Positions 1 through 13,090 of a stretch of DNA of 64,000 nucleotides are shown piece after piece (positions within the stretch are counted from its first letter, which is position 1; each line of letters begins with the position of its first letter). A program made the position numbers and the translations under genes. The DNA comes from Mactromeris polynyma (taxonomy: Eukaryota; Mollusca; Bivalvia; Venerida; Mactridae), in contig JASFXZ010000001.1 in the NCBI GenBank assembly GCA_032209605.1, positions 28,896,619 to 28,960,618 of the forward strand, given 5' to 3'. The notes under the pieces were generated by a model that searched no databases, was not told where the DNA came from, and was given only the letters and a program-made list of their open reading frames with translations.

Positions 1-277
1 CTATATTCATTAATGTATTGCCTACGCTTCTCATTACTAATGTGGTTGCATCACGCTAAGTACACTGACGTATTTCTACAGTATGTTTGTCTTGTGTGTT
101 TTCCCCATTGCATGTAGATTGTCATGCTTCTTTGTGCTTTTTTTGGGTTACTGTACTTTTTGCGTAAGGCATTTCCTGTTCGCCTTCTTTATTCATTTCA
201 AAAGCATTGTGAGCTGTGTTTATGATAAAAACAACCACATTAAAATAGACATTCAATGTGTGATGTTGAGCAAATTG

Positions 278-402
278 TAACCTTTAACTTCCTCAAATGG
301 TCATGTTTTATTGATTGTTGTTTTCCCGGAGGTCTGTGTGGGGAGGCACTGTCTCATGTATGTGGCGTTCCATGTAGCAACTTATTTCTTCTCTTTCAGT
401 AT
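278..402 (+). repeat. Dispersed short repeat, truncated (family R1)
   Basis: Contains the family core CCCGGAGGTCTGTGTGGGGA followed by GGCGTTCCxTGTAGCAACTT. The 5' half seen in the copy B counterpart (46005-46215) is missing because 293 bp are absent here. Family unclassified. Confidence 0.8.
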
Positions 403-1511
403 CAATGGCATTTTGTTAATTCATGTATTTACTTCCAGAACGTATAATAAAAGCCCTCTATATAATTATCTCATACGAATCTGATTGATGAGTTTCATAC
501 TGAAATAGGTCTTAAATTTAAATTAACAATTACACTAAAGGTTGTTGCACTATGACGTATGACGTAAATCAGATTCTTTCTATTGATCTAGAAAAAGTTT
601 AATCGGTATGATCATGAAATGAATTAACGATCAGGGGTAGAATTTAAATCTGAAGGAATGCAATTTAACGCGGAAACGACGTAGTTTAATGATCAACTTT
701 GATCAAATTTCCATAAATGAAAGGTTTAAAGCCGCGTTTCTCAAGAAAATATCGTAGAATCAAGAAAAATCCTTAACGAGTGCAATTGACACGCATTCGC
801 CAATAACCCATGCTCTATAGAAATGTGTAATTTAATTTTTAAAGGCTTAAATTGTTTAATCATACATTTATGGTAGAAAATCCAGAAGAAAGTTCATGTT
901 GATTTTTCTCAAGGAAATCGAGTACAATTATCAATTGTACCACTGGAGTCACGGTGAATGACATTTGGAAAACCTCGACCAACTACGTCAAGTGCCTCGG
1001 ATGTTCATTAGGCACTACTTTCGGAAATACCATTCGAATGTCATGAAAACAAGATGGTGGCGTGAACGCTTGAGTGCTGATGAATATGATATTTAAGCTA
1101 TATGAAGACCGAAATATGTGAGTTTTGAACTAGAGATGACAACGATAATCCATCTCTTACGTGAATTTATCGAAGTTATTGAAATTATAAATCCGTTTTA
1201 CGAGAACTATTTCTTGATCGCACAAATGTTGAGTTTTGCCACATAGTGCTCCGCCTTACATAGACTAGAGGGTGTTATTAAAATAACGAAGTGGAACGGA
1301 AATATCCGAGAGCTGACGAGAATGGAGTGAATGACTCGCCTCCAATTAAAAAAGAAAGAAGTCAGACAGGGAATGACACACGTATACAGCCACTTCAAAA
1401 GCATAGGGAAACATGACATCCATACCTATAAAATAATGTTTTGAGGAACACGAAAATTCGGTCAATGGCGCTATCGGGATTCGAACTCACACACGTTAAC
1501 AACTAATGGAA

Positions 1512-1597
1512 CACGAGAGAGTGGATGAGTTGCTACAGGGAACGCCACGCCAACACGGCAATCCCCCTTACAGGCCTCCGGGAAAACAACAGTCCAA
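1512..1597 (-). repeat. Dispersed short repeat R1, divergent
   Basis: Reverse orientation: GAGTTGCTACAGGGAACGCC and CCTCCGGGAAAACAACAGTCC are recognisable. The middle differs, with GGGGATTGCCGTGTTGG in place of the usual GGGGAGGCAC. The adjoining 1470-1490 carries a B-box-like GTTCGAATCC on the minus strand, so this copy may belong to a tRNA-related composite. Confidence 0.65.
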
Positions 1598-3864
1598 AAA
1601 ACATCGGGCATTGACACAAACATAACGATGTGGGACAATAGGAGAACCACAACGTTGAAACTCGTACAACTGAACAACATCACACAGCGTTTATCCCATG
1701 CTGCTTCGATCGCAGAATTGTGTAGTCACCACGTTGCAACGTCCTCACAGTGTTGTTTCTTTGCGCCCTTCTCTGGATTAGTTTTTCGACCTTTTCTTTG
1801 ATTTTGAAATACAAAATAAACCCTGCATGGATAAGACGAATTTGAGTCGATACTTATATTTGTGGATCGGTCGGGTTACCACTAAGAAACATTTTTTTCA
1901 TGTTGATGCTACTATCGACTATCATTTTTAGGAACGGACATATCGTTTGTTTACTGAGGAAGACGAATGTATATACATGTGAATCACACGCACAATGTAC
2001 AGTAATGTTGGTCATGCTTATAAATGTTTCTTTTCCATTCCTATATCCACAAATGCTGGGGATGGTAGATCGGTCTATTATCAAGAATTTGTGCCGTTCG
2101 AGAGGGGGTAATGTGCCTTAAAAGTTTAGCCTGGGCCGATTTAACATGAACAATATTTGGCATTGATTAAAAATAAAATATTATTATATACCGTTTCAAC
2201 AAATCGCGTAAACAACGAAATAAATCAACTTGAAAATTGTCAGATATTAATTGACTTGTCTGTCTTTTTGAAATGCTAGACGCTCTCTGCTTTAGGGTGT
2301 CAACCTTTGGAAATGTGTGGAAGAATTGTTTATTTGTTACTAGAGACATGCTTTTAAAAAGTACGAGGATAAAATCTTATATAATATAAAATAGGTTTTG
2401 TTGTAGTAACTCATTTTTTCGTTGTAATATTTGACAAAGGCACTGAAAATATCAAATATAAACTTAAATGCTTAAAACATCATACTGACATTTACAAACG
2501 TATTACATAGAAAACAGCACATTACATATATTATTGAGCTGCACAAATTGTAAAGAGTGAAACGTTATTCAGTTCTAGCATGCACCCTGAGCTGCGTACA
2601 GGTTATTTAAGTTCAAAACTTGCAATTGTGTTTATATCTGTACAGCAAATTGTGAAAATATGGATCAACCTTAGATACCAAAACATAACATAATTTCGCT
2701 ATTAAGGATGTTATATGTGTTTAAGTCAATGCTAATCTCTTGCATGGAAATATGCTAATTCTGTTTTAACAATGGTAATAATTGAAAGATGCAGGCACAG
2801 TTTTCCAGAGTTTTTTACATTCATAAATGGAGTTTTTTTCTCTCAATTTAAGCTAACCTGATATACATTAAACACGGTTATATTTTAACGTTCAAGATTG
2901 TACCATAGTGTTATAATGTAGGGTATGTTTCTAACTATTTCAACACATTATATTATTTCACATCATACAAGTAATAAACGAACTTTCGTAGCCAAGATGC
3001 ATCTCTACAAGGCGAAAAGGATACGTATTGTGTATTTGTAATTTATACAATAAGTAAGATAGGACAGTATTGATTACATGAAATAAATAAAAAGTAAATA
3101 ACCCATTAGCGATAAATAGAGAGCGATGGAAGGTATTGTATGTGGGCATATACGACGAAGATCTGTAAAACATAAATTAAAATCGAATTTATAACGATTT
3201 GTAAAGGCCACTTGCTAAAGTATAAGTAGAAGCTCAGACAATTGGTAATTGTGTAATAGATTTATCTAAAAGATTGGACAAAGGCAACTTTTTGCATTAA
3301 CTGATCCTAATTCTAATGTGAATTTAGTGTTTATATTAATGCCTAGACGATATGCATTATTGTATGTGGCGTTCACTATAACAACGAACTACACCTCTTA
3401 CATTCCTAAGTGGTACTGAAAGAAATACAGGTCTCTTTAATCATTGTTTCGACAGGTTACCATATACTCTATACTAGCAAAGGATTTATTCACTGTCATC
3501 AAATCAGCGTTTGACAAATAATTGAGCATGTCATACAATTTCCGGCCAGCATTAATACGCTATTGTTCTAATAACAGTCTTTTGTGTGTCCAACAGAATT
3601 TGTTATTACGCTATTAATCAAGTTGATAATGGCATTTCCTGTCAACAATACCTTTGACAGTTGATAATACAATATCATGTCTTTGGTGCTCTGTTTTTCA
3701 CTATAATGTATTCGGTATCTTATTGTTATCTCTTTGTCTTCGATAAAAAATTTGATTCGACTATTTGCTGTTCCCGTTCATGTTCTTTTATTCTCCCTCC
3801 CCATGCGCCATTCTGTTGTGTTAATGTGGCATTTCCTGTGTGACATTTCTTTCATTTTGAGTGT

Positions 3865-4055
3865 AAAAGAGAGAGAATAAGTTGCTACAGGGAACGCCAC
3901 ATACAATAAAACAGTGCCTCCCTACACAGACCTCTGGGAAAACAACAAGGGTGCATACGTTAGGGAACAGAGGCGCAAGGAATGGCCTTTCCGACCATAA
4001 GGAATAACTAGGAGAATCAAAGAGGACAAACAGTGAAGGGGGGATTAATGGATGG
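3865..4055 (-). repeat. Dispersed short repeat R1, long copy
   Basis: One of the fuller copies in reverse orientation: AGAGAGAATAAGTTGCTACA, CCTCCCTACACAGACCTC, then AGGCGCAAGGAATGG and AGGAGAATCAAAGAGGACAA. Partner in copy B at 50413-50600. Confidence 0.85.
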
Positions 4056-5820
4056 AAAAGATCACAGAACAAGTCAAGACAGCTGGCAACAATAGGCCGT
4101 AACTGGGCACAAAATAACATGAACATTATATAAAATGAAAGCGTTTCACAGGGAAAAGGGCAATATAACATACATTCAAAACACAACACGACATCATAAC
4201 CATACAGCGAATTACAGCGATGAGTTCCAACGTAAAGTACTGACTGGGGGTTTAAATCGATTTAACAGCTAGCTAACCTCATACTTAATCGCTATATGAA
4301 CCAATCAGGTTTCTAGCCAGTGTACAAAAAGAAATTCAAACACGTTATATCTGCGCAATAGTTCCTTCCATTAGCATATTAATTATTTCCATAATCTTGT
4401 CGTAATCTACAAGTCACGTGATGATCTATGTATAGCTGCTGAGCACAGATCTTGTTGAACTTTTGTTTTCTGACTCGACATGACTGTGACGCTTGAATAA
4501 AACGTTTGATTGGAGTATAAATCTCAGGCTATTGATAATGAAGTTTGTCCAAAATGGTTCAATACAAGTAGAAATCAAGCGCCTTCCTAACGACATGCAA
4601 ATTTAAATAACTTTGTAGTAAACTTTGTTTGAGTCCACAGACGTAATAAGCTAAGTTCACTTCTAACCTAATCACATATATTATTTGTAACTTAATAAAA
4701 ATATTGAAAATGATGTGCGGAACCAATGACACATATGGAAATATTTGAACCACACGTAACGCTCGTTCTTGGCCAAATTGACAAAATGGCGACGTCCTTG
4801 GAGTTGTATAATATGGCATAAAGTTCGAACGTAGCATATAGTGGAAATAATGTTAGAAATTACTTAGTACTTTATGAATAAGAATATATGTTTCGTTTTA
4901 TCATCAACTGCAAACACGCAAAGTCAAATAACTCTGTTGTAGCTAAACGCAATTACGGTAACGCAATTATAACATCACTCATTTGCTTCACCATTTTGCC
5001 ACAACACAGACACTGCAACTGATCTGGTTTTATTTGCCGATTAAATTAAAAAATCACAAAGCTAGTGTACATGTCATTTATTTTTGTAAATGATGATCAA
5101 ATTTCTATTTGACAAAAATATTCTCAAAATCTTCAATATGGAAGCAAATCAATTTACATGTTAGTACAGTCTTAGACGTCATATACACAGTAACTACATC
5201 TAATCGGCATAACACTCACTAGACAAATAATCATTTCTAAGAGATATAGAGTAATTACAAAACTTGCATGTGAGGCACGCATAATAACATGAGAGATTTA
5301 TTTTACTTCTGTGACACAAAATAATGCTTCTGGCTTGTATATTTAATATCTTGTATCTAGATGCTGGGAAGATGTTTACCATGTGAATTATTCCTTTTTA
5401 CACTTTTATAGCGTCAGACATTCAATTAAATGTTAAGAGTCGTGTATGTATCCCGATATTGCAAGCGCACGGTCATTTCAAACGCTTGAGGTGACATAAG
5501 TATCGCAATGGAGCTGTCAGATACAAAATATCGCTGATATAATCAATGCGTTCAATCATTAGGGTGTGCCATTGAAAAAAAAATGTATATCTCGGATTAA
5601 ATTATTTTATTTTCACAAATTTAAATTTTTGATGTTTGCCATGTGCTTACATGCGTTGATAAATTAAAGTGTCAGTATGGTTCAGAATTAGACAAAAATG
5701 TTGATGTAAAACAACGCATATGTTGCATCAGTGGAGGTTAAACATACGTACGTTACGTTAAGGTGTATTTTTCCTTACTTCTACACAAACTAAACATGAA
5801 CACTTTTTAGGCTATATATA

Positions 5821-5875
5821 TGAAAGAGAGAGGATAAGTTGCTACAGGGAACGCCACATACATAAAACAGATATG
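5821..5875 (-). repeat. Dispersed short repeat R1, end fragment
   Basis: Only the terminal 50 bases (AGAGAGGATAAGTTGCTACA through CCACATACATAA) are present. Solo ends such as this suggest 5'-type truncation on insertion. Confidence 0.75.
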
Positions 5876-7524
5876 CACATTTGTTATTTTAAAAAGTAGT
5901 TTTAAATAAACAAGTATTATAGAGTAGGATCCAATACTTTAATTTTAATCGTAAATACTCGAACATAGTTGGTTCCTATCTCGCAAGGTTTGGTTCTCAC
6001 TGGTGTTTTGGAATTTCGCAAGTTTGCAGGTTTCCATGTATGAGATGTTGATCTTATCGGCATTAGCACTTCAAACGTGTTAATAAACAAACACGGTTAT
6101 ATTTAGTATTTCTGTTACAAGTACATGTATAAAAAGTCATCAATGTTAAGTATCAAGGCTACGGCAATGAGATTTTTAAAATAGATTTGTAGGTGAGAAT
6201 GTCATCTTTGTTAACACAATGAAAATAATATGAAATGGAAGACATATATGGCGTCATAAAGAAATGTTTATTCAAACGTACAGATATATTCAAGACTGAG
6301 CGAATGATCAATAAAAAAGTTACGGTCAGGTTAGAAGCTTAGGGCTTCTATTAGTTTTATTTCTTTGCATTTGATGTTCTCGTAGTTATCTTTTAAACGT
6401 GTTTAGTAGAACTCTATGATAATATTTTCCGGCTATAATTTAATTGCTAATTTCAGAATACCATCCGAATATGTCACTTACATACATTTACATTAGCCGG
6501 CATTTTGTGGACATTGTATTGTGTCATTCAATTCGTTCTGACAGTATTGTCAGGCAATGGCATTGTCAGGTTCAATAACAGGTCATAGATTTATGTAACT
6601 AGACTCCCGTAGGGCGAAAGAAATAATTGATGAAATAGGTCAATCAAAAGAATCAACAACAGAGACTTACGGTGAAAAGATGAACATTGTGTTTATATAT
6701 CAACGAATAAGGAATTATCTTATTAAGGAAATATCCGTGTTCGGAATTACGGAATATAACAAGTTTCTATCGAGAGATAAAGCACCAGTCAGAGGGTCAG
6801 TCGAGTTTCGTCAGATTATAATCGTCCTTTCTGTTGATTTTGATTGACAGTAAGACCTGAACGAAAGAGGCACAAATGAGTCGTAGCCGTTTGTTCAGTC
6901 GATGTACCGAAAATAATATTTATTTCAAAGTTGTTCCGACTACGGTGAAGATTAAACCTTGCTAAGGTTGTAAAGAATCATATGGTTATTAAATGGGAAC
7001 TATCAGCGAGCATCACATTTCCAAAATATGTCATTTGTTTTTATTACCTGTTTGAAAGACTTAAATTTAGGGATAAACCAATGTCTTAATTCCTTGATAT
7101 AGTTAAGCATCTAAAAAGATAAAGATTTCAATCTACAAATCTTTGTCAAGCAAATAGTTTAAAACATGTCTACAAGAGAAAAAGAAAAATTCGCTACCAC
7201 ATTACTTAATGTGCCAGTAAATATCTAATCGAACAGCGACGAGAATGTCAAGCGAACAAACTAGTCACCACGTATTTTACCCTTACATTTTATACATTTA
7301 TCGTACAGTGACGAATGAATTAAGTCGACATTGTAAGACAATCACCTATACAATCAATCTAACACTGCCATGCACGAAGTTACCTGTCCAAGGTTATGTT
7401 GTTGTATTTCTAGAAAAGTACTAGCAATGTTGTTGCATGTTGACGATACACCAATGCATTTAACTGTCAATTTTGCTTGTTTATTTAAAATGGTAGAATG
7501 TTACTATGGACGAAAGGAGGCTTG

Positions 7525-7600
7525 ACCGGAGGTCTGCGTGGGGAGGCACTGTCTTGTGTATGTCGCGTTCCCTGTAGTTACATATTCTCTCTGTTTCATT
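7525..7600 (+). repeat. Dispersed short repeat R1, end fragment
   Basis: ACCGGAGGTCTGCGTGGGGA through CCCTGTAGTTACATATTCTC. The 307 bp that precede it in copy B are absent here. Confidence 0.8.
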
Positions 7601-8724
7601 CCTTGCTTAAAAATGCCGATACTTCCGCTTTTAATGTATAAATTTATTTGGTAAGATTGACCAATGGCCACTGTGGCGCTGATCTCCAAATAAGTTTTTG
7701 ACATTGGGACCTGGTATTAGTAACTGTTTTCTCTTTTAACTCATAAGATTTGTTTTGCAACTTTGCACAAATTGCAATATTCTGAAGTTTTACGTCCAGA
7801 CTTCAATTATTGATATATAAATAGATAAGACTATTTGTATGTGCAAGATGTTATATCAATCAAAACTATAGTTTTGGACAATTGCAGATTTAGAAATCGC
7901 AGACCAGTCTTACCGCACAATAGAAGTAATTCTTAGGAATCAGTTTGGGGATTTATATGTAATTTATATTCGTCTGCACCGTAATTAGATATCGTGTTCT
8001 AAAGACGGTATCTGATATTTGCCTTATTTCATTACTGCAATTGTCAGTTTCCTATCGATTGGCCGACGGACCATGTGCTAAATGATATCATTAAGTGGAA
8101 GGTGTTTGTAAGTGATATTCTCCAACAATAAGAGTATAGTAATTCCCATGTTTGTAAATTTATTCGTGTCATATGGAAGCATCTAGATCATCTTCGGAAT
8201 GCACTTATACTTGTATGTTTTATTTCTTTGTATTTGGTTATTTGTTAGCTTTCGGTTATCCATCTCAGTGATTACAACTACAGGATTGAATGATATTTAT
8301 ATGTTGAACGCGATAGCATATGATCGAGGAGATGTCTGTAACTGTCTGCGTTTTAACCAAAATCATCGATTACCTGTTTCCGAAATTGAAAAGCTCTAAT
8401 CTATTTTTAAAAAAACATTAAAACGATTCTTATAATAATCTATGACACTTTTTCGAGAAAATCAATTTTCACAACGTAACTGGTCAAATATACACGCGTA
8501 GAGTCATATCATGTGGGTTTACATTTCATGTAACATATACGTTTGGTGGTCAATTGCCTTCTAAAACACATAATGAATTTTTATTTTATTAAATTGAACA
8601 AACATTTGACTGCATTTTGTACTCGTAATGCAATGAAACACATAAGCAAATGTTAGCTAGGAATAAAGGCAGTTTTGCTGATATGATTCATTCCTTCTTG
8701 TGCTTTTTGGGAGGTTGTGCACCA

Positions 8725-9075
8725 TGTGTGCGACATTCCCTGTGTGCAACATTCCCTGTGTGCGTCATTCCCTTTGTGTGACATTCTCTGTATGTGTCAT
8801 TCCCTGTGTGTGACATTCTCTGTGTGCGACATTCTCTTGTGTGCGACATTCTTTGTGTGCGACATTCCCTGTGTGTGACATTCCCTGTATGTGTCATTTT
8901 CTGTTGGCGACATTCCCTGAGTGCGACATTCCCTGTATGTGTCATTCTCTGTGGGCGACATTCCCTGTGGGCGACATTTCCTGTGTATGACATTCCCTAT
9001 ATGCGTCATTCCCTGTATGTGTCATTCTCTGTATGTGGCATTCCCTGTGTGCGACATTCTCTGTAAGTGATATTT
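8725..9075 (+). repeat. 16-bp minisatellite, copy A
   Basis: About 22 units of a 16-bp motif close to GTGTGCGACATTCCCT, with common variants TATGTGTCATT, GGGCGACATT and TTCTCTG. Because 48 bp is a multiple of three, stop-free variants give spurious open frames on both strands. Copy B has a longer array at the same place. Confidence 0.93.
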
Positions 9076-12000
9076 TCGTTAATTTTATCTTTATTTAAAT
9101 CCACGGAGCCATAAACAGAACGCTATGTAATAATTTATAAGTTAAAGCAATGACTTAGTATGTATGCACGCCTTTAGACATATAAGCTAAAAGCATTATA
9201 CATTAGGTATATTTCTGAAGTAAAATAAATCTCTGAATACCTGCGCAACACATTATGTGTATAGTTCCATTATAACTACTAGTGTACTCTTGTTTTATCT
9301 TACTTTGTTTTGCCGAATAAATGTATTGATAATGTTAATGACGTCACAGCCGTGTACAAAATATCCGAACAGTGGTGAAATTACAAGTTGCGACATCACA
9401 ATTGTCTAAGAGTAACAGCCCTTGTTGTTATGGTCGTAATAGTTGGACTTTATGTAATGGTGTTGATATTAAACATTATATTCATTGTTCCTCAAAACTC
9501 TTGTGTATATGTAGATGGAATAAATAAAGCTGTTTTGTGGTGAAATTTAATTATCAAAATGATACCAGGTATCTTCAAGATATAACTAGATATTCCAGTC
9601 ATCCTTACTGAACTGTCGTTTTGACGTACCCGACACAATATATCTAGTATAGGTCGATAATTTTTTTCTTGTCTATATAGGGGAGCATGTCATAACAATT
9701 CTGACCGTCAATTTCGGAAGTTCGTTCGGGGTACCGCCGACGTACAATTCAATAAGATTGACGTAACAAATGTGATCTGGCCTTACTGTTAAATAAGTGT
9801 CTCGAGTATATACACTGATAATAATATGTTTAAGGGTGACTGTATGCAGTCAGTACTTGGACATTTTAAAAACATGCATACACAAATGATCAGAAGTGCT
9901 AAATCCTTCATTCGACGTAGATATCCTAACAAGTGAAAATCGTGAATCGTAAGACCATAAACATGATAAAAAATTATTTCACGTGCCAAGAATTTACAAT
10001 TTATTTGCAATTAATGTGAACAAATGTGGCGAACACCCACAAATCTAAAAAAATAAACGTCATAAAGTGTGGGTAAGGGACTCGTTAACATTTGTTTCAG
10101 GATCGTTTTACTTCTGAAATAAAATATGCAATATCACTTTTATTCAAAATCTTGCAATCTCGACAAGTGATATTGGGAGAGCTATGAGTTCACGATTCAT
10201 ATTACGTTTTATGACACGAATTGGAAAAATAAAGAAGTCAACACCGGTCCTCCGTATATAATTCATTATTGTACATCATATTTAATCGACAAAAGACAGT
10301 GGAAACATTTACAGAACATAATGATAGAATACAAAAATAAATGAATATTTTCCGTGTTAACAATCATTTGATATGCATCATTTATATACAGTGCACACAT
10401 CTATATTACAGTTATGGCAAATAATCACCAACACTCTCGACTCAAGTACGAGATTAGTTATTAGGACATTCTTAAATAATTGGTAGTGTCCCGCTTATCC
10501 AAACGCTGTGGGATTGGTACGTCAGTCTACGTTTCAGATGTGAAGATAAATGTTGCAGGAAATGCAAAGAAATTACTGACGGTTTGTTTATGAACAAATA
10601 TGTGTTACTTATAGTTTATTTATTGAAATTTTAATATAATTAATATCAAACGAGTGTCCGGAGGGTTTGAAGTGTAGAACTTAGGCCATACAGATGCAAT
10701 AAATGATGTATAAGTCACTTATAATTCACCTCGTCTGTAATCCTATTCTAAGCCAATACATTGCAGCATGTCGTGATATTAGCTCCCGTACCAAAATGCT
10801 CCATATATGGTAAATGTAGTAAAAAATCCCGCCAACTTGCTTGTGTAGAATTTATGTGACGTAATAAGATGAAAAGTGGATAGGCGGAGCAACGAGAGGC
10901 TAATTTTAGAAATTTATGTTACCCACTTATTAGGCTGATTAAAAAAATAAGTGATCCAAAAATTACCGTTTCTTATCGTAAATACTCATTTTAAGCGTAA
11001 GTTTATCTTTTCATACTAGCAGTCGCAAGTGTAGCCAATTCTGACGTCACGTCATTTGTCATTTCACAAGTTGAGTATCGAAAATAATAAATGAGTGTAA
11101 TTACAAGTCTATGACGTCATTTACAATATACATGTACGAAAAAATATAGTTCGCCAGACGCCAATCGGATATATTGGGCATATATACCAAGAGTCTCGTA
11201 ACTTTATTTTAAGTAATATATTGCATTTGTCTAGGACATATATGACGAAATAATAAACTTATAAAATGTCAATTTTACATAGTATTACATAGTTTCTTAA
11301 CATTTCAGCATCACGCTAACATCACATCAATTGATAAAACATAGACTTGGCCATTCTTAAATAAATCCATTCTTAAATAAATGTTCGTTTGCGGTCCCAC
11401 TACTATTGTTTTCCGACGCAGCCTTACTAACATGGCTTTGCTATTTGCATATCAGTGTTGTGTAAACGTACCAATCAAATCTTACATTAACCACTAAACC
11501 AGCTTCTCTTCAACCAAACAACGTTTGTAACCTTGGCGTGGATTGGTTAACCTTTCGACAATGGGTGCGTTATCTTACCGAAATCCACTGAATTTCGCTG
11601 AATTTACCGAAATTCATTTTGGATATGGAGTGACCAGCAATCCCAACATCTCGGCCATTTTTTGTTTGCACAACAAATCTTAACTTTCACATTGCACCGA
11701 CCATCTTTTGTTCAAGATGTTTCTTGTTACTGCCGTCGGTATGTCGATAGTTCAATCAATTTATTCCACTTTTCAAGGTTATTTTCTATCTTAAGACGCA
11801 AAATAAATGCCGCCTAAACGGAATCGGGGGAAATTGTGATGGATAGGTCGGTGTGATGCAACCTAATAATAATTAAGGATGGTCCTGGCGCCATTTATTG
11901 TTTACGACAATGTTAATACAAGATAATTTAACATCTGACGTATAATACACATCATAAAAGTCAAGAGGACAAGTAACAAACATGGTGTCATTGTAAACCC

Positions 12001-12839
12001 TGCCAACATTTTATGATGATGACATTAACACACTGTTGTTAAAGACAAATGTTTACAATTAAAACACCAGTTGTAGCAGGGTTCAGAATTAACATAACAT
12101 TGCTTATTTTGCAATACTGCTTAAAACTGAGTCAATGTAAGAACATATACGGATGAATGGACGACTACTTATCGTTTTGTTTATAACTTTGACAAACAAA
12201 AGTAAAGTAAAGCATCGGGTATTTTATAAAAAGACTTAATATATATTTCACTTTGTTTATATTTAGATGATGCGATAAGTTTTGTGTTATTCGCTGAAAA
12301 TACATAAAGGGATGTCAGTTAAAATACTATAATTTAACGGTGATTTAAAACCAGCGATGGCCATAAGGATAGATTAAAACGTGCTACTTAAATGTGTCAT
12401 TGGCACGAAATAATAAGATACAAAATATAATGCCCTAAGGCGGGTCAAAACTATGCGAGCGTACAATGGGTTTATACATACGTAAATTACAGAACACAAA
12501 CTTGAAAGCGAATAAAACAAGTGAAACCATTATGTTGGCCTGCTTTCCTAACAAAACTATTGTGACACTTGTTCGACATACTTGAACAACACGAAATCTT
12601 AAAAATACACCAAGTAAGTACAAGACAAGTTGTGTGTTGATGTTAGTCTTTTCGCTGTATATGTAGTCTGTGATCAGACCATCTGTTGAACATTATTCAT
12701 TTGTGTTACCCTTGCTGACCCGTTGACTTTGGCTTCGACGGATACTTTCCGACTGTTCCGTGCTTGATGTTTACATGTACTTGGACCCGCTTGTAACAGC
12801 TGTATACAGAAAAATCCTCAACAAATAATCGACTCACCC
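9076..12839. other. Copy A non-coding stretch between minisatellite and GPCR
   Basis: Apart from repeat R2 (11405-11730) I see no gene, RNA or terminal-repeat element. It may hold receptor 3' flanking or regulatory DNA, which cannot be judged from one sequence. Confidence 0.55.
11405..11730 (+). repeat. 310-bp dispersed repeat R2, copy A locus
   Basis: Shares a block order with 17273-17580: TTTGCTATTTGCAT, CAACGTTTGTAACCTTG, GATTGGTTAACCT, TTACCGAAAT, GGAGTGACCAGC, GCACAACAAATCT. The two are about 85-90% alike by eye, far more divergent than the copy A/copy B pair, so this is an older dispersed repeat. No coding potential or terminal repeat was seen. Confidence 0.8.
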
Positions 12840-12962
12840 TCACGTATGTACACTTTAACTTCAGCAAGTGGTTATGTTTTACTGATTTTTGTTTTCCCGG
12901 AGGTCTGTGTGGGGAGGCAATGTATATGGCGTTCCCTGTAGCAACTTATTCCTTCTCGCACA
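12840..12962 (+). repeat. Dispersed short repeat R1, partial
   Basis: From CACGTATGTACACTTTAACT to GTAGCAACTTATTCCTTCTC, containing the family core. It lies directly downstream of the GPCR polyadenylation hexamer. Confidence 0.82.
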
Positions 12963-13002
12963 GTACGGTAACTATTTTGATCAGGGTACCTCGAATAAAA
13001 TA

Positions 13003-13008
13003 TTTATT
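13003..13008 (-). terminator. Candidate polyadenylation signal of GPCR copy A
   Basis: AATAAA on the minus strand (TTTATT on the plus strand), about 85 bases past the TGA stop of the receptor. It is the first canonical hexamer downstream and is kept in copy B. It lies just before the dispersed repeat at 12840-12962, so the 3' UTR may be short. Confidence 0.45.
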
Positions 13009-13090
13009 AAGGATAGCCATGTCGTGGTTTGCCCACATACGTAATTATAATTCAAATTGTTCATATTTGTATCCAAATATACACATAGTT

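Larger units (their letters stand above)
403..8724. other. Copy A non-coding stretch
   Basis: AT-rich sequence with no convincing gene between the R1 repeats listed separately. Open frames of 60-122 codons here either overlap R1 repeats (3821-4189) or are conserved in copy B only as well as their surroundings (for example 4559-4837). Confidence 0.6.

Noticed and set aside
3821..4189. 122-codon minus-strand frame
   Set aside because: Lies across a long R1 repeat and is broken or shifted at other R1 loci.
4559..4837. 92-codon minus-strand frame kept in both copies
   Set aside because: Conserved no better than surrounding DNA between very similar copies, no domain, no splice or promoter evidence.
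8688..9066. Repetitive frames (SHTGNVTHREC-like and VCDILCVRHSL-like) on both strands
   Set aside because: Produced by the 16-bp minisatellite.
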